A DNA stretch of 57,348 bases from Methylacidimicrobium fagopyrum (GCA_026225255.1 JAMFSJ010000040.1:1-57348); one strand, 5' to 3'. Positions 33,521 through 42,548 are shown, counted from the first letter of the stretch. Made by a program: numbers and translations. Notes: generated by a model not told the origin, from the letters alone.

Positions 33521-33669
33521 AATTCTCATCGGTCTTGTGTTGGCGTAATGCCTGCTTATATTGGAACGGCAACAAAAGGCAATTGCCGCACTATGTCGTC
33601 TTTCGCGCATGGCCAGATGGGTTTCGCAATTGATACCCAGCAACAATTCACGGAAAAATTGAACATGAT

Positions 33670-34605
33670 ATGCCCAAAGTAAGTGTTTTAGTTCCCGTCT
33701 ATAATGGTGGTAAATATCTGGCAGAGTGTTTGGAATCCATTTTGGCTCAGGATTTTGAAAACATGGAAATCCTGATAAGTGACAACTGTTCCACGGATGA
33801 TACCGTTGCAGTGATTAAAAAATTTGCGGCGCGTGATGCGCGTATTCGGTGGTGGACTAATCTGAGTAACTTGGGCTGTGTCGGCAATTCCAACGCGTGT
33901 TTGCAGCAGGCGCAGGGCGAATATGTGAAATTCGTCTACCACGATGACCTGCTGGTTTCAAATCAAGCATTAACAACCATGGTATCTGCCTTAGATTTGG
34001 ATCCGGAGATTTCATTGGTCGTTTCGGCAACCAAACTAATCAGTAAAAATTCCGAATTTATATCCATTTGGAACCCGCAAGGCCGCTCGCAGGTCACTGA
34101 CGGGAAAAGGGTGATGCTGGATTGCTTGGAACGCAAATCCGATAATGATATTGGTTGCCCTTCGATGTCTCTATTTCGTCGCCAGCAAGCGACGCGCGGG
34201 TTCAATCCCCAATTCTCCTACATGATGGATACCGAAATGTGGTTTTATTTGTTGGAACAAGGTTCTTTTTGCTGGCTGGCAGAACCGCAAGCGGCCTTTC
34301 GCATCCATTCAGAACAATTCTCCGAAGAACTGCGCCAGCCAAATTTTCGCAACTCAGATAGCTTGTTATTATTGCAGCACATGATGGAAAAGGACTGGTT
34401 TTGGAAGCGGGCAACCGACCGGCTATTTTTTGTTCAAATTTATTATAAACGCAAAATTTACGGAAAATCCGCTGAGCTTTTAACCGCTAAATTAATGTCC
34501 CGGCTGACGTGGAAATGGTATTTTTACCAATATCTATTGCATAAATTCAATCAGCCTATCCAGAAATTTTCCCGCAAGCTCAATCGTCTAAGCGCGGCCA
34601 ATTAA
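33670..34605 (+). CDS. family 2 glycosyltransferase
   Basis: 311 residues. The N-terminus PKVSVLVPVYNGGKYLAECL, the block MEILISDNCSTDDTVAVI, and VKFVYHDDLLVSNQA with its D-D metal pair define a GT2 catalytic domain. The second half (YMMDTEMWFYLLEQGSFCWL, AAFRIHSEQFSEELRQP) matches the acceptor-binding region of O-antigen-type rhamnosyl or glucosyl transferases. The C-terminus is basic and aromatic. It stands 48 bases upstream of the ABC exporter gene on the same strand, so the two may share a transcript, and the product could be part of the glycan made or exported by this locus. Confidence 0.9.
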   Translation: MPKVSVLVPVYNGGKYLAECLESILAQDFENMEILISDNCSTDDTVAVIKKFAARDARIRWWTNLSNLGCVGNSNACLQQAQGEYVKFVYHDDLLVSNQALTTMVSALDLDPEISLVVSATKLISKNSEFISIWNPQGRSQVTDGKRVMLDCLERKSDNDIGCPSMSLFRRQQATRGFNPQFSYMMDTEMWFYLLEQGSFCWLAEPQAAFRIHSEQFSEELRQPNFRNSDSLLLLQHMMEKDWFWKRATDRLFFVQIYYKRKIYGKSAELLTAKLMSRLTWKWYFYQYLLHKFNQPIQKFSRKLNRLSAAN

Positions 34606-34652
34606 TCACGGAAAAACAAAGGCTTTCACTTTCCGCCGCCATTGCCAGAATA

Positions 34653-36479
34653 ATGGGAATGACTGAGTTTCTCTGGAAAATCTGGGAGTTGGCGCGACCG
34701 TATAAATTTCGGCTGTTCCTCGGCGTCGTGATGGGCATCATCAGTGCCGCCGTCGGCCCGTTGATGATCGGCACGGCGATGTTCATCTACGCCGCCGTTT
34801 TTCCCGATATAAATGATTTGGATTCCACCGGGCCGCTGAAACACGCGCCCGCATTTTTGCAAACCTGGTTTCAAAATGCGCGCGATGGTCTCGCCCACGG
34901 CCTGAGCCACAACCAAACGGCGGTCTATGCGATGATCGCGCTGATCCCATTGATTTCTTTCCTCCGCAGCGTCACGGGCTATTTGAATGTTTATTTTTTG
35001 CAATGGGCGGGCAGCCGCGCGGTGGCGGATTTGCGCACTAAATTATTTGCGCACCTTTTGAATTTGTCCGCCGGTTTTTACACCGAGAACGCCACCGGCA
35101 AACTCGTCTCCCGCGTCATCAACGACACGCAAGCGTTGCAGGCCATCTTGACCAACGTCACTTCCGTCATCGTCCGCGATCCCGCGTCCATCATCGGCGT
35201 GCTGGTTTTGCTGTGTCTGCAACAACCCAAACTAACCTTGCTTTCCATCGTCGTCCTGCCGGTGTGTATTATTCCGGTGGCGATTTATAGCCGGAAAATC
35301 CGCCGCTCCAGCCGCGAAGCCCAATCACAATTTGCCGAACTGACGCAAACCATGACCGAAGCTTTCACCGGCCATCGCGTCATCAAGGCTTATAACCTCG
35401 AAAAAATCGTGGCCGAAAAATTTCGCGAAACCACCCGCCGTGCCGTCAGTCTGCTCATGCGCATCACCCGGGCTTCGGAAGCTCCCGGTGCGCTCATCGA
35501 ATTTTTTGGCGCGTGCGGTCTGGCGTTGATGCTCGCCTACGCCGTCCGCCCCGGCGGTGAACATCTGAAATCTACCGACTTTCTCCAGCTCATCATCTCG
35601 CTCATCTACATTTATCAACCGTTGAAAAATCTCACCCGCTTGCAAAATCAAGTGGTCCAAGCCCGCGCCGCCACCGAACGTGTTTTTGAAATGCTCGCCA
35701 TGGAAAATTCCGTGCCCGAACCCGCGCAACCAAAAAAGTTGCAAGCGACCAATGCCGAGATCCGTTTTGAAAATGTCAGTTTCAAATACGGTGAAAAAAC
35801 TGTTCTCCAAGACATCAACCTCAATATTAAGGCGGGCCAACTTGTCGCCTTCGTCGGCAAAACCGGTTCCGGCAAAACCACGCTCGCCAATCTGCTGCTG
35901 CGTTTTTACGATCCCGCGAGCGGTTCGATTAAAATCGGGGGCGTGGATTTGCGCGAGTTTTCTACGCGCGACTTGCGCAATCAAATGGCCGTCGTCTCGC
36001 AGGAAAATATTTTATTCGACGACACCATCCGCCGGAACATCGAGCTCGGACGGCTGGGGGCGACGGATGACGAAATTGTGGCCGCCGCCAAACACGCGCA
36101 CGCCTATGAATTCATTACGCAAAAACCGGAAGAGTTTAACACGCTCATCGGTGAAAAAGGCGTCACACTTTCCGGCGGCCAACGCCAGCGTCTCGCCATC
36201 GCTCGCGCCGTTTTGCGCAACGCGCCCATCCTTATTTTGGACGAGGCCACGGGCGCGCTCGACTCGGAAACGGAACGCGCCGTGCAAACGGCTTTGGATG
36301 GCTTAATGAAAGGCCGCACGACCTTTTGCATTGCCCATCGGCTCTCGACCATCCTGCATGCGGATATGATTGTCGTTTTGGTGCCGGGTGGACGCATTGC
36401 TGAAACCGGCACGCACGAAGAATTACTTCAACGCGGCGGGGTTTATAAATCACTTTACGAATCACAATTCTCGGCGTGA
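34653..36479 (+). CDS. ABC transporter, MsbA-type exporter half
   Basis: 608 residues: an N-terminal type I exporter membrane domain with about six helices (LFLGVVMGIISAAVGPLMIG, AVYAMIALIPLISFL and others) and a C-terminal ATPase. Walker A GKTGSGKTTL is near 403, the Q-loop AVVSQENILFDD near 447, signature LSGGQRQRLAIARA near 506, Walker B LILDEATGALD near 527 and the H-loop IAHRLST near 562. The fused, homodimeric layout and flanking glycosyltransferases fit a lipid A-core or glycolipid flippase like MsbA, although other lipid or peptide exporters share this architecture. Two Met codons two residues apart could start translation. Confidence 0.92.
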   Translation: MGMTEFLWKIWELARPYKFRLFLGVVMGIISAAVGPLMIGTAMFIYAAVFPDINDLDSTGPLKHAPAFLQTWFQNARDGLAHGLSHNQTAVYAMIALIPLISFLRSVTGYLNVYFLQWAGSRAVADLRTKLFAHLLNLSAGFYTENATGKLVSRVINDTQALQAILTNVTSVIVRDPASIIGVLVLLCLQQPKLTLLSIVVLPVCIIPVAIYSRKIRRSSREAQSQFAELTQTMTEAFTGHRVIKAYNLEKIVAEKFRETTRRAVSLLMRITRASEAPGALIEFFGACGLALMLAYAVRPGGEHLKSTDFLQLIISLIYIYQPLKNLTRLQNQVVQARAATERVFEMLAMENSVPEPAQPKKLQATNAEIRFENVSFKYGEKTVLQDINLNIKAGQLVAFVGKTGSGKTTLANLLLRFYDPASGSIKIGGVDLREFSTRDLRNQMAVVSQENILFDDTIRRNIELGRLGATDDEIVAAAKHAHAYEFITQKPEEFNTLIGEKGVTLSGGQRQRLAIARAVLRNAPILILDEATGALDSETERAVQTALDGLMKGRTTFCIAHRLSTILHADMIVVLVPGGRIAETGTHEELLQRGGVYKSLYESQFSA

Positions 36480-36498
36480 ATTCGCAGCCGATCGTATT

Positions 36499-36798
36499 TC
36501 AGGGTTGCTGCAATTTTTTGAAAATGTCTTCCGGCGTGAAACCGTGAAGCCGAATAGTTTTATGACGCGATTTTTGGCCGCGAACCAGTTCGACGCGGTT
36601 GCGGGCGCAAAGCAATTTTTCGGCGAGCAATTCCAGCAAGGCTGCGTTTGCCGCCGCGTCCACGGGCGGGGCGGTGACTTTGATTTTTAATTCATCACCG
36701 AGCGGTTCGCCGATTTCGTTGCGGGACGCGCGCGGTTGGAGCTTCACCAAAAGTAAAGTGCCGCCGGCGGTTTCACGAAGGAAAGTCGCCGGCGGCAC
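36499..36798 (-). CDS. DUF167 family protein (YggU-like)
   Basis: 99 residues. The hallmark LLLVKLQPRASRNEI, LKIKVTAPPVDAAANAAL, LLAEKLLCARNRVELVRGQ and SRHKTIRL blocks make a confident DUF167 match. The domain has an alpha/beta fold of unknown biochemical role and is usually near YggT or other housekeeping genes. No special feature. It converges with the ABC exporter gene, 19 bases between their ends, and its start is 353 bases downstream of the aquaporin start on the same strand, so the aquaporin gene could be co-transcribed with it (20 bases between). Confidence 0.92.
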   Translation of the reverse strand: MPPATFLRETAGGTLLLVKLQPRASRNEIGEPLGDELKIKVTAPPVDAAANAALLELLAEKLLCARNRVELVRGQKSRHKTIRLHGFTPEDIFKKLQQP

Positions 36799-36818
36799 GA
36801 GGTTTTAAGGAGGTTAAA

Positions 36819-37445
36819 TTATTTATCTTCCGGGTTGATGAACTTGAAGGTCAACGCGGCCAGTGCGCCACCCGCGAGATCGCCGGCGAGATAGATCCAG
36901 AGGTTCGACGTTTTTTCGATGTGCATCACGGTGATGCCGGTGGCGATGGCCGGGTTGAATGCGCCGCCGGAAATGCCGCCGAGCGCAAACGCCATGACGA
37001 CGACGGTGAAACCGATCGCCAAGCCGTAATTCGAATTGCCCGCCGTCGCTTTCGCCGTGGCGACGTTCAAGACGACGTAGCACAATGCAAAGGTGCCGAT
37101 GAATTCCGCGATGAGTGACGGCACCACTTTGATTTCCGCCGGCGTCACGGTGGGATTGCCCTTGAGATAAAGCACGACATACGAAGCGGCGAAGGCGCCG
37201 GCGATTTGGGCGACCCAGTAAGGGATGACGTCCGCTGTTTTGCAACGGCCGCGCAGCCAGACGGCGAGGGTGACCGCCGGATTATAATGGCCGCCGGAAA
37301 CGTGGCCGCCCGCATAAACCAAAACCATCAAGACTGAGCCGATGGCAATGGGCGCCAAATTGCCAATGCCGGGATCAATAACCACCATGCCCACCGTGAG
37401 CACAAACAGGAACATGCCGATGAATTCAACGATATATTTTTTCAT
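36819..37445 (-). CDS. aquaporin / MIP-family channel
   Basis: 208 residues and six membrane segments. The two half-helix motifs are present: SGGHYNPAVTLAVWLRG (first NPA) and SGGAFNPAIATGITV (second NPA). In the second, Arg, which usually follows NPA and shapes the selectivity filter, is replaced (NPAIA rather than NPARS/NPARD), so selectivity may differ from water-specific AqpZ. The start MKKYIVEFIGMFLFVLTVG is preceded on the reverse strand by an A-rich leader. The protein is slightly short for AqpZ. Downstream, 20 bases away, lies DUF167. Upstream lie the cassette-like genes. Confidence 0.92.
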   Translation of the reverse strand: MKKYIVEFIGMFLFVLTVGMVVIDPGIGNLAPIAIGSVLMVLVYAGGHVSGGHYNPAVTLAVWLRGRCKTADVIPYWVAQIAGAFAASYVVLYLKGNPTVTPAEIKVVPSLIAEFIGTFALCYVVLNVATAKATAGNSNYGLAIGFTVVVMAFALGGISGGAFNPAIATGITVMHIEKTSNLWIYLAGDLAGGALAALTFKFINPEDK

Positions 37446-37707
37446 TTTTTAATTTTTTGGTCTGATTACAAACGCGACCAAAATAGCTTGGACGGAGGGA
37501 TTTTGCGAATATTTTTCGCAACATAAAATGGTAAGGCGGATCGGGCTGTTTTCATTGACAGCAGTGGTTGAAGCATTTCGGGACCTGGGGCGGAAACCCT
37601 TGGTTGCCGGTGATCAAGTTAGGCGTTGCGGCACTTGGGATAAGACGTTGAACGGCGGTTGACCAGCATCTGGCATGCGGGAAGGGCAGGGGACTAATTT
37701 CGAGGCG

Positions 37708-38112
37708 CTAGGATGGGCGATGTTGCCAACTTTTATAGACCGCTTCCAGACTGTAGCCGTCGGGATCAAAAACATTTGCAGCGTAGTAACGGGGATCGTA
37801 ATACAGGCGCGCGCCGGGCTTGCCGTTGTCGGTTGCGCCCGCCGCCATGGCGGCCTTGTAGAAGGCGTTTACCTTAGCCTTGCTCGTCGCGATAAAGCCG
37901 ATATGGGCCGCCTTCGCATCCGCCGTGCCTTGCTTGAGCCAGAAGAATACGCGGCCATCTCGCCCGAAGCCTTTGAGGTCGGGATGTCCTTTAGGTCCAT
38001 CTTTCCCATCGTAATCCACGGCATGTTCGATGCCGAGCGGCTTGAGGGCCGCCTCGTAAAAGGCAATGGAGCGGTCGATATCCTTGACGGTTATGAAGAC
38101 GTGGTCGAGCAT
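37708..38112 (-). CDS. VOC-family (glyoxalase/dioxygenase-like) protein
   Basis: 134 residues forming two beta-alpha-beta-beta-beta modules. MLDHVFITVKDIDRSIAFYE is the family's first strand and helix with metal ligand His4, and the C-terminal VFDPDGYSLEAV carries the conserved Glu ligand. Members include glyoxalases, fosfomycin- and bleomycin-resistance proteins and extradiol dioxygenases; this one cannot be assigned to a substrate. Such small VOC proteins are frequent integron cargo. It occupies the second cassette-like unit, with attC just upstream. Confidence 0.88.
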   Translation of the reverse strand: MLDHVFITVKDIDRSIAFYEAALKPLGIEHAVDYDGKDGPKGHPDLKGFGRDGRVFFWLKQGTADAKAAHIGFIATSKAKVNAFYKAAMAAGATDNGKPGARLYYDPRYYAANVFDPDGYSLEAVYKSWQHRPS

Positions 38113-38155
38113 GAGTGGTTGCCTTTGTTCAGGAATTGTTAGCTGCGCGAACGAT

Positions 38156-38231
38156 GCCTAACGACCCAAGCTCAGCGATCGCGACGCGCGGCATGGATTA
38201 CAACCGCAGCGGCCACTGCGGTTGGTTAGGT
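38156..38231 (-). other. attC recombination site
   Basis: On the reverse strand the site opens with R'' ACCTAAC (38231-38225) and ends with R' GTTAGGC (38162-38156), 76 bases in all, within the usual attC size. The outer 7-mers pair at 6 of 7 positions and inner segments beginning CCAA and TTGG continue the stem, with CAG/CTG further in. The unknown gene's stop codon lies inside R'', as is common for cassettes. Confidence is limited because inner L boxes are only partly complementary. Confidence 0.6.
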
Positions 38232-38720
38232 GTCATGTTTCAACAGGTTGTCCGCAACCTCGTGATACTGAAACTCTCTTCTGCTTGGCTCATATGTGAT
38301 GAATGGATGCTGCTCGTCGCTCTCGTAACTCATGATAACAACTCTCCCAAGAGTGTCACCGACCAGTCGCAAAAAACCAAGCAACTCGTCGAGTGTCGCC
38401 TGCGACGTAATCTTACGAGGCGAGATGTCGAACTCAATCTCATCGGTGGTGAAAAAGTGACTTACTATGACTATGCCGCCGACGTGAAAGTGCAAGGACG
38501 GGCTGGCAGTGTCACGAGTCGTGAACGCCTCGTCCACCGCCGTTGGCAGTGGACATGCCGTGCCGTCAACCGAATAATTCAATGCGTAGGTCGCACGCAG
38601 CGCAGCGAATAGCGTGCGCCAATGCTCGATGGTAGTGCCGCGAACGTAGATGTCGCGAAGTGCTCCATCCGGCTCAAACTCTCGTCGGCATGTGTCCCAG
38701 CGAATCATGGAGACGTGCAA
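38226..38720 (-). CDS. hypothetical protein, 164 aa, in the first cassette unit
   Basis: A 164-residue soluble protein starting at an ATG 11 bases after the cassette junction. Notable stretches are HWRTLFAALRATYALNYSVD, SPSLHFHVGGIVIVSHFFTT and EIEFDISPRKITSQATLDEL; the alternating hydrophobic strands and helices suggest a compact alpha/beta fold. No family recognised. Its TAA stop lies within the attC site. Composition and lack of known relatives are normal for integron cargo, which often has immunity or stress roles; none is claimed here. Confidence 0.65.
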   Translation of the reverse strand: MHVSMIRWDTCRREFEPDGALRDIYVRGTTIEHWRTLFAALRATYALNYSVDGTACPLPTAVDEAFTTRDTASPSLHFHVGGIVIVSHFFTTDEIEFDISPRKITSQATLDELLGFLRLVGDTLGRVVIMSYESDEQHPFITYEPSRREFQYHEVADNLLKHDT

Positions 38721-38746
38721 GGTGGTCTAACTTGTTCTTAACCCAT

Positions 38747-40519
38747 TCAACCCGGATTCGCTCCCAGCCAGAAACGAATGTCCGACGCTTGCGAGTTGTC
38801 CGGGTCTAATTCCAATACTTTCAAATAATGCACCCGCGCCGAGGCCGTATCATGCAACTTCTGCGCGTAAATACTGCCCAAAGCCAAATGCGCGCGCGTT
38901 TCGTTGGGATTCGTCGCGAGCACTTTTTTTAATTCATTGATCGCGTCCGCCACATAATTCGAAGACTTCAACGCCAGCGCAAAATTGTAGCGCGTGTCGG
39001 CCGAATCGGATTGGATCGCCAGCGCGCTCTCGTAACGCGTCAACGCCAGCGGATACAGCCGCAACCGATACGCCAGCACCGCCGCGTTGTATTGCGCCTC
39101 GAACCAGGACGGATCGGCCAGCGCCGCGGCCTGATACCATTGCATCGCGTCCGACCATTTTTCATCCTGCTCAAACACCTGCGCCTTGGTGAAGGCCGCG
39201 CCCGCCGGGGTGCCGTTCCCGTGATTGCCCGGGGCCGGATGGCCGGGCGAAATATATTGGTAACGTGGAAAATGGCTGAGCGGAACCAAAGTCGGCGCGG
39301 GCGCGGGCGCGGAGGCCGCCCCGTCTGAGGGCAACGGCGTTAAACCTTTTTCGAGATAAATCGAATCCGGCGATTTTTCATTTTTCGACGAACCGAAAAC
39401 TTTTTTCCACAAACTGGGTTTAGTCGCCGCCGTATCTTCCGCCGGCATTTGATTGACCGGCACGGTTTTCACCACCGGTTTCGCCGGTGCCGTCGCACGC
39501 GGCGTGGTGACAATTTCCGGTGCCGGTTGAATTTGCACCACCTGCGTCGTTACCGGCGTCAGCTGCGCGACCGTCAGCGGCGCCGAATTGCGCGGCGCCA
39601 CTTTGGCGGGCGGCGTGGTTTGTGGCCGCGGGGTCACGGCCGGCCGCGATTCCTTGGCTTCGTGAACTTCACGCGCTGGCGAAACGGTTTTGGCAGGTGA
39701 TGGCGCGGGCGGATTACTCCGCACGATCGCCGGGGCAACCGCCGTCGGTGGCGGCGTGGCGGCGGCGAAGGATTGTGGCTGTTCCAATTGGTTCGCCAAC
39801 GCGTTCACTTGATCCCAATCGGCCGGCCGCGGATCGAGCGCGAGATAGGCCCGGTAATTTTCCAACGCCGTTTTGTTGTCGCGCAAATATTGTTGGTTCA
39901 CCGTGGCGAGGTTCAAAATGGCGGCTGCGTAATCTGGTTTCCCCCGCAGCGCCGCCGCAAAAAATTTCGCGGCATCGTGCGGCTTGCCTAGCTGGACGCA
40001 CGCGAGCCCCAGTCCGTTGTAAGCTTCCACGTCGCCCGCTTTGAGCGCCAGCACGCTGCTAAAGCTGCGCTCCGCTGCAACGGTTTCGCCGAGGCGCAAT
40101 TGCGCCGAACCGAGCTTGAGCCAGCCGGCAGGATCGTTGTTGCGCCGCAACGTGTAGGCCATGAATTCTGTTTTCGCGTCGGCGGGTTGGTTTTGATCGA
40201 GCCACAAATTGCCGAGATTAAAATGCGCTTCGACCAAGTCGCGATCTAATTCCAACGCGCGTTGATAGGCGTTTGCCGCGCCTTGCGGATCATTCGCACC
40301 TTGCAACGCGACGCCGTAATAATTCCAGACCTGTGCGTTCGTCGCGAGCAGCGTGGTCGCCGTTTTGAACTGCGCGGCGGCGTTCGCGTAATCGCCGCGA
40401 TCCAGATATTTTTGTCCGTTTTGAACGGCGCGCGGTCCTGCGGGCGTGCAGCCAGCAACGACGACCGCCAACGCAAGCAATATAATTGCGCTCTGAAATG
40501 AATTTTTTTTGGCCAGCAT
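38747..40519 (-). CDS. TPR-repeat lipoprotein
   Basis: 590 residues from the ATG giving MLAKKNSFQ; a further in-frame ATG lies six codons earlier. A lipoprotein signal peptide ends in VVVAGC, with Cys24 as the lipidated residue. TPR repeats fill about residues 30-250 (YLDRGDYANAAAQFKTA, AYQRALELDRDLVEAHFNLG) and again 450-585 (WYQAAALADPSWFEAQYNAA, YESALAIQSDSADTRYNFAL). Between them is a long Pro/Ala/Thr-rich, low-complexity linker. The protein is expected in the outer membrane or periplasm as an assembly scaffold; partners are unknown. It is divergent from the DUF362 gene. Confidence 0.88.
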   Translation of the reverse strand: MLAKKNSFQSAIILLALAVVVAGCTPAGPRAVQNGQKYLDRGDYANAAAQFKTATTLLATNAQVWNYYGVALQGANDPQGAANAYQRALELDRDLVEAHFNLGNLWLDQNQPADAKTEFMAYTLRRNNDPAGWLKLGSAQLRLGETVAAERSFSSVLALKAGDVEAYNGLGLACVQLGKPHDAAKFFAAALRGKPDYAAAILNLATVNQQYLRDNKTALENYRAYLALDPRPADWDQVNALANQLEQPQSFAAATPPPTAVAPAIVRSNPPAPSPAKTVSPAREVHEAKESRPAVTPRPQTTPPAKVAPRNSAPLTVAQLTPVTTQVVQIQPAPEIVTTPRATAPAKPVVKTVPVNQMPAEDTAATKPSLWKKVFGSSKNEKSPDSIYLEKGLTPLPSDGAASAPAPAPTLVPLSHFPRYQYISPGHPAPGNHGNGTPAGAAFTKAQVFEQDEKWSDAMQWYQAAALADPSWFEAQYNAAVLAYRLRLYPLALTRYESALAIQSDSADTRYNFALALKSSNYVADAINELKKVLATNPNETRAHLALGSIYAQKLHDTASARVHYLKVLELDPDNSQASDIRFWLGANPG

Positions 40520-40711
40520 CCGCCGTGGTGGTAACATCCGCCGACGAAAGTGTCAAGAAACGCAAAACAACAAAGGCCGGTCAGATTGAAAGGGCGGGAC
40601 ATCGCGCTGCGCTGTCCTCGTCACCAAGTGCCGTGTCAAGTGACGGAAACCAGCGTGATTCCGCGGGCGCTTGGCCGGTCCGTTACGCCGCCATCCGGCG
40701 TGGACGGCACG

Positions 40712-41767
40712 GTGCGCCGTCGCTGCCGCAACCAAGTGCGTTGGCTCATATTATTCGCGCTCCTCGCCTTCGGTTGGCGCGCGGCGGCGGCGGATTATTG
40801 GGCGCCGATTACGACCAATTCTGTCGCGCGCGTGGTCATCGCTTCCGGCGATAATTTATTGAACGCTTTTCTCCCGGACGATGCGCGCGTGGAAACCGTT
40901 TTCAATCTTGGCCTCACGCATTTTACCCACACGACGGAGGTGGCCGCCGCGTGGCGCAGCCTCGTCACGACGAACGACACCGTCGGCATTAAAGTCTTTT
41001 CTGAGCCCGGGCCGTTTAATGGCACGCGTCCCGCCGTTGTCGCCGCCATCGCGCGCGGCCTGATCACCGCCGGTTTGCCGCCGTCAAAAATTATTATCTG
41101 GGACAAACGCGCTGAGGATTTGCAAGCGTCCGGCTTTTTCGCTTTGGGCAAACAACTGGGCGTCCGCATCGCGAGCGCGACCGGATCCGGCTATGATCCG
41201 AACACGTTCTATCTGTCCGATTCGCCCGTCATCGGCGCGCTGGTTTGGGGTGACCTGGAATTTGGCCGGACGAACCGTGACACCGGTAAAAAATCTTTTG
41301 TCGCCAAACTCGTCAGCCAGCAAATGACGAAAATCATTTCCGTCGCGCCGCTCATCAACGAAAACAGCGCGGGCGTTTGCGGTCATTTCTTCAGCCTCGC
41401 GCTCGGCAGCGTGGACAACACGCGCCGCTTTGAAGACGACCCCGACCGGCTCGCCATCGCCTTGCCGGAAATCATCGCGTTGCCCAGTATCGGCGACCGC
41501 GTGGTGTTGAATGTCACTGACGCGTTGCTCGGCCAATATCAAGGTGGCCCGTCCGGCTTCCTGCAATATTCTACCGTGCTCGATCAAATCTGGTTCAGTC
41601 GCGACCCCGTCGCGCTCGATGCGCTGTCGCTCAAAGAACTCGCCCGCGAAGCGAAAACTTACGGCTCAATTCCACTGCCGACGAATTTTGAAATCTACAC
41701 CAACGCCACGTTGCTCCAACTCGGGGTGAATGATCCGGCGAAGATTGGAATTGAAAGAGTGCGCTGA
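40712..41767 (+). CDS. secreted DUF362 family protein
   Basis: 351 residues from a GTG at 40712, which gives VRRRCRNQVRWLILFALLAF and a plausible signal peptide ending AAA. Alternatives are a GTG at 40736 and an opening 54 codons earlier whose extra sequence does not look coding. The DUF362 core shows VGIKVFSEPGPFNGTRPAVV, KIIIWDKRAEDLQASGF, and the late block VLDQIWFSRDPVALDALSLK. DUF362 proteins often carry ferredoxin clusters, but no CxxCxxC motif is seen here, so this is a cluster-free, exported form. Function is unknown. It is transcribed away from the TPR lipoprotein. Confidence 0.8.
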   Translation: MRRRCRNQVRWLILFALLAFGWRAAAADYWAPITTNSVARVVIASGDNLLNAFLPDDARVETVFNLGLTHFTHTTEVAAAWRSLVTTNDTVGIKVFSEPGPFNGTRPAVVAAIARGLITAGLPPSKIIIWDKRAEDLQASGFFALGKQLGVRIASATGSGYDPNTFYLSDSPVIGALVWGDLEFGRTNRDTGKKSFVAKLVSQQMTKIISVAPLINENSAGVCGHFFSLALGSVDNTRRFEDDPDRLAIALPEIIALPSIGDRVVLNVTDALLGQYQGGPSGFLQYSTVLDQIWFSRDPVALDALSLKELAREAKTYGSIPLPTNFEIYTNATLLQLGVNDPAKIGIERVR

Positions 41768-41990
41768 TTTTCAGGATGGTAAGTATTCCAGCCGCGCAAA
41801 TGGTAGCACTTGTCAATCCCGCCCAACGCCACCATATTGACTCTCTGGAAATTGTTTTTACCGTGACTCAGGAAGCCGCTGGCGGCGACCTTTAGTGCGC
41901 GCCGAAGTTTTTACTCGCGCATGAAATTGCCACGCGATTTGAGCGGGGCAGAGTGGATAACAAACATTTTGGAACAGTTATAATTTTCTC

Positions 41991-42401
41991 ATGAATATTC
42001 AAGTGGCAGTTCTTTGCGACGCGGCGACGGTGGATAACGAGAAGCTCAATCTGCTCGGCGCGTTCGATACCGTTTGTGCGCCCAAATTGCCGGCGACGCA
42101 TCCGCAATGTGCCGTTGCCTTGCGCGTCACGTTCACCTCTGAAGATGAAGGCCGGCACGCGCTGGGTCTCAATTTTATCAATGCGGACGGACGTTCCATC
42201 ATGCCGAATTTTCCCAAGATTACGGTGGATGTTAAACTGCCGGAAGATCTGCATTTTCTCACGCGCAGTTTCATCGTGAGTTTTCAGCACCTGCAATTTC
42301 CCGAAGCCGGCCTGTATTCCGTAGACGTGCGCTTCGATGACGTCTCGCGCGCGAGTATTCCCTTGCTGGTCAAACACACGCCGCTGCCGGATCCAGCCTG
42401 A
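41991..42401 (+). CDS. conserved hypothetical protein (DUF6941-like)
   Basis: 136 residues with an all-beta look. The start MNIQVAVLCDAATVDNEKLN and LLGAFDTVCAPKLPATHPQC, then ALRVTFTSEDEGRHALGLNF and a final GLYSVDVRFDDVSRASIPLL, match a small family widespread in Verrucomicrobiota and some Actinobacteria that I associate with DUF6941. The fold resembles an immunoglobulin-type sandwich. No signal peptide. It is 147 bases upstream of purC on the same strand. Function unknown; family name given from memory. Confidence 0.65.
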   Translation: MNIQVAVLCDAATVDNEKLNLLGAFDTVCAPKLPATHPQCAVALRVTFTSEDEGRHALGLNFINADGRSIMPNFPKITVDVKLPEDLHFLTRSFIVSFQHLQFPEAGLYSVDVRFDDVSRASIPLLVKHTPLPDPA

Positions 42402-42548
42402 TTTTTGACAGAATTAACCGAATGAACAAAAATTAAAGACTTTCCCGCCAGATTTTTGGAATTCTGTATCATTTTGTTAATTCTGTCTAAAACTCGGTTC
42501 CTTCATTTTGGACTTTTCACTTCGCTGCGCGGACTTTATTTTTAAGCG

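Larger units (their letters stand above)
37618..38731 (-). mobile_element. integron-like gene cassette pair without integrase
   Basis: Reading the reverse strand: GTTAGAC (38731-38725) starts the first unit directly before an unknown gene; an attC site (38231-38156) closes it; a VOC gene forms the second unit; and GCCTAAC (37624-37618) stands 84 bases past its stop, like the R'' half of a second attC. All three junctions fit the RYYYAAC/GTTRRRY consensus, and both genes have the same orientation with cassette-like spacing. A matching R' half for the last site was not found, so the array end is degraded or joined to a secondary site. No intI gene is in the window. Confidence 0.55.

Noticed and set aside
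35325..35984. 219-codon reverse frame over the ABC exporter
   Set aside because: Covers the Walker A region of a clear ABC ATPase; composition is that of an antisense shadow.
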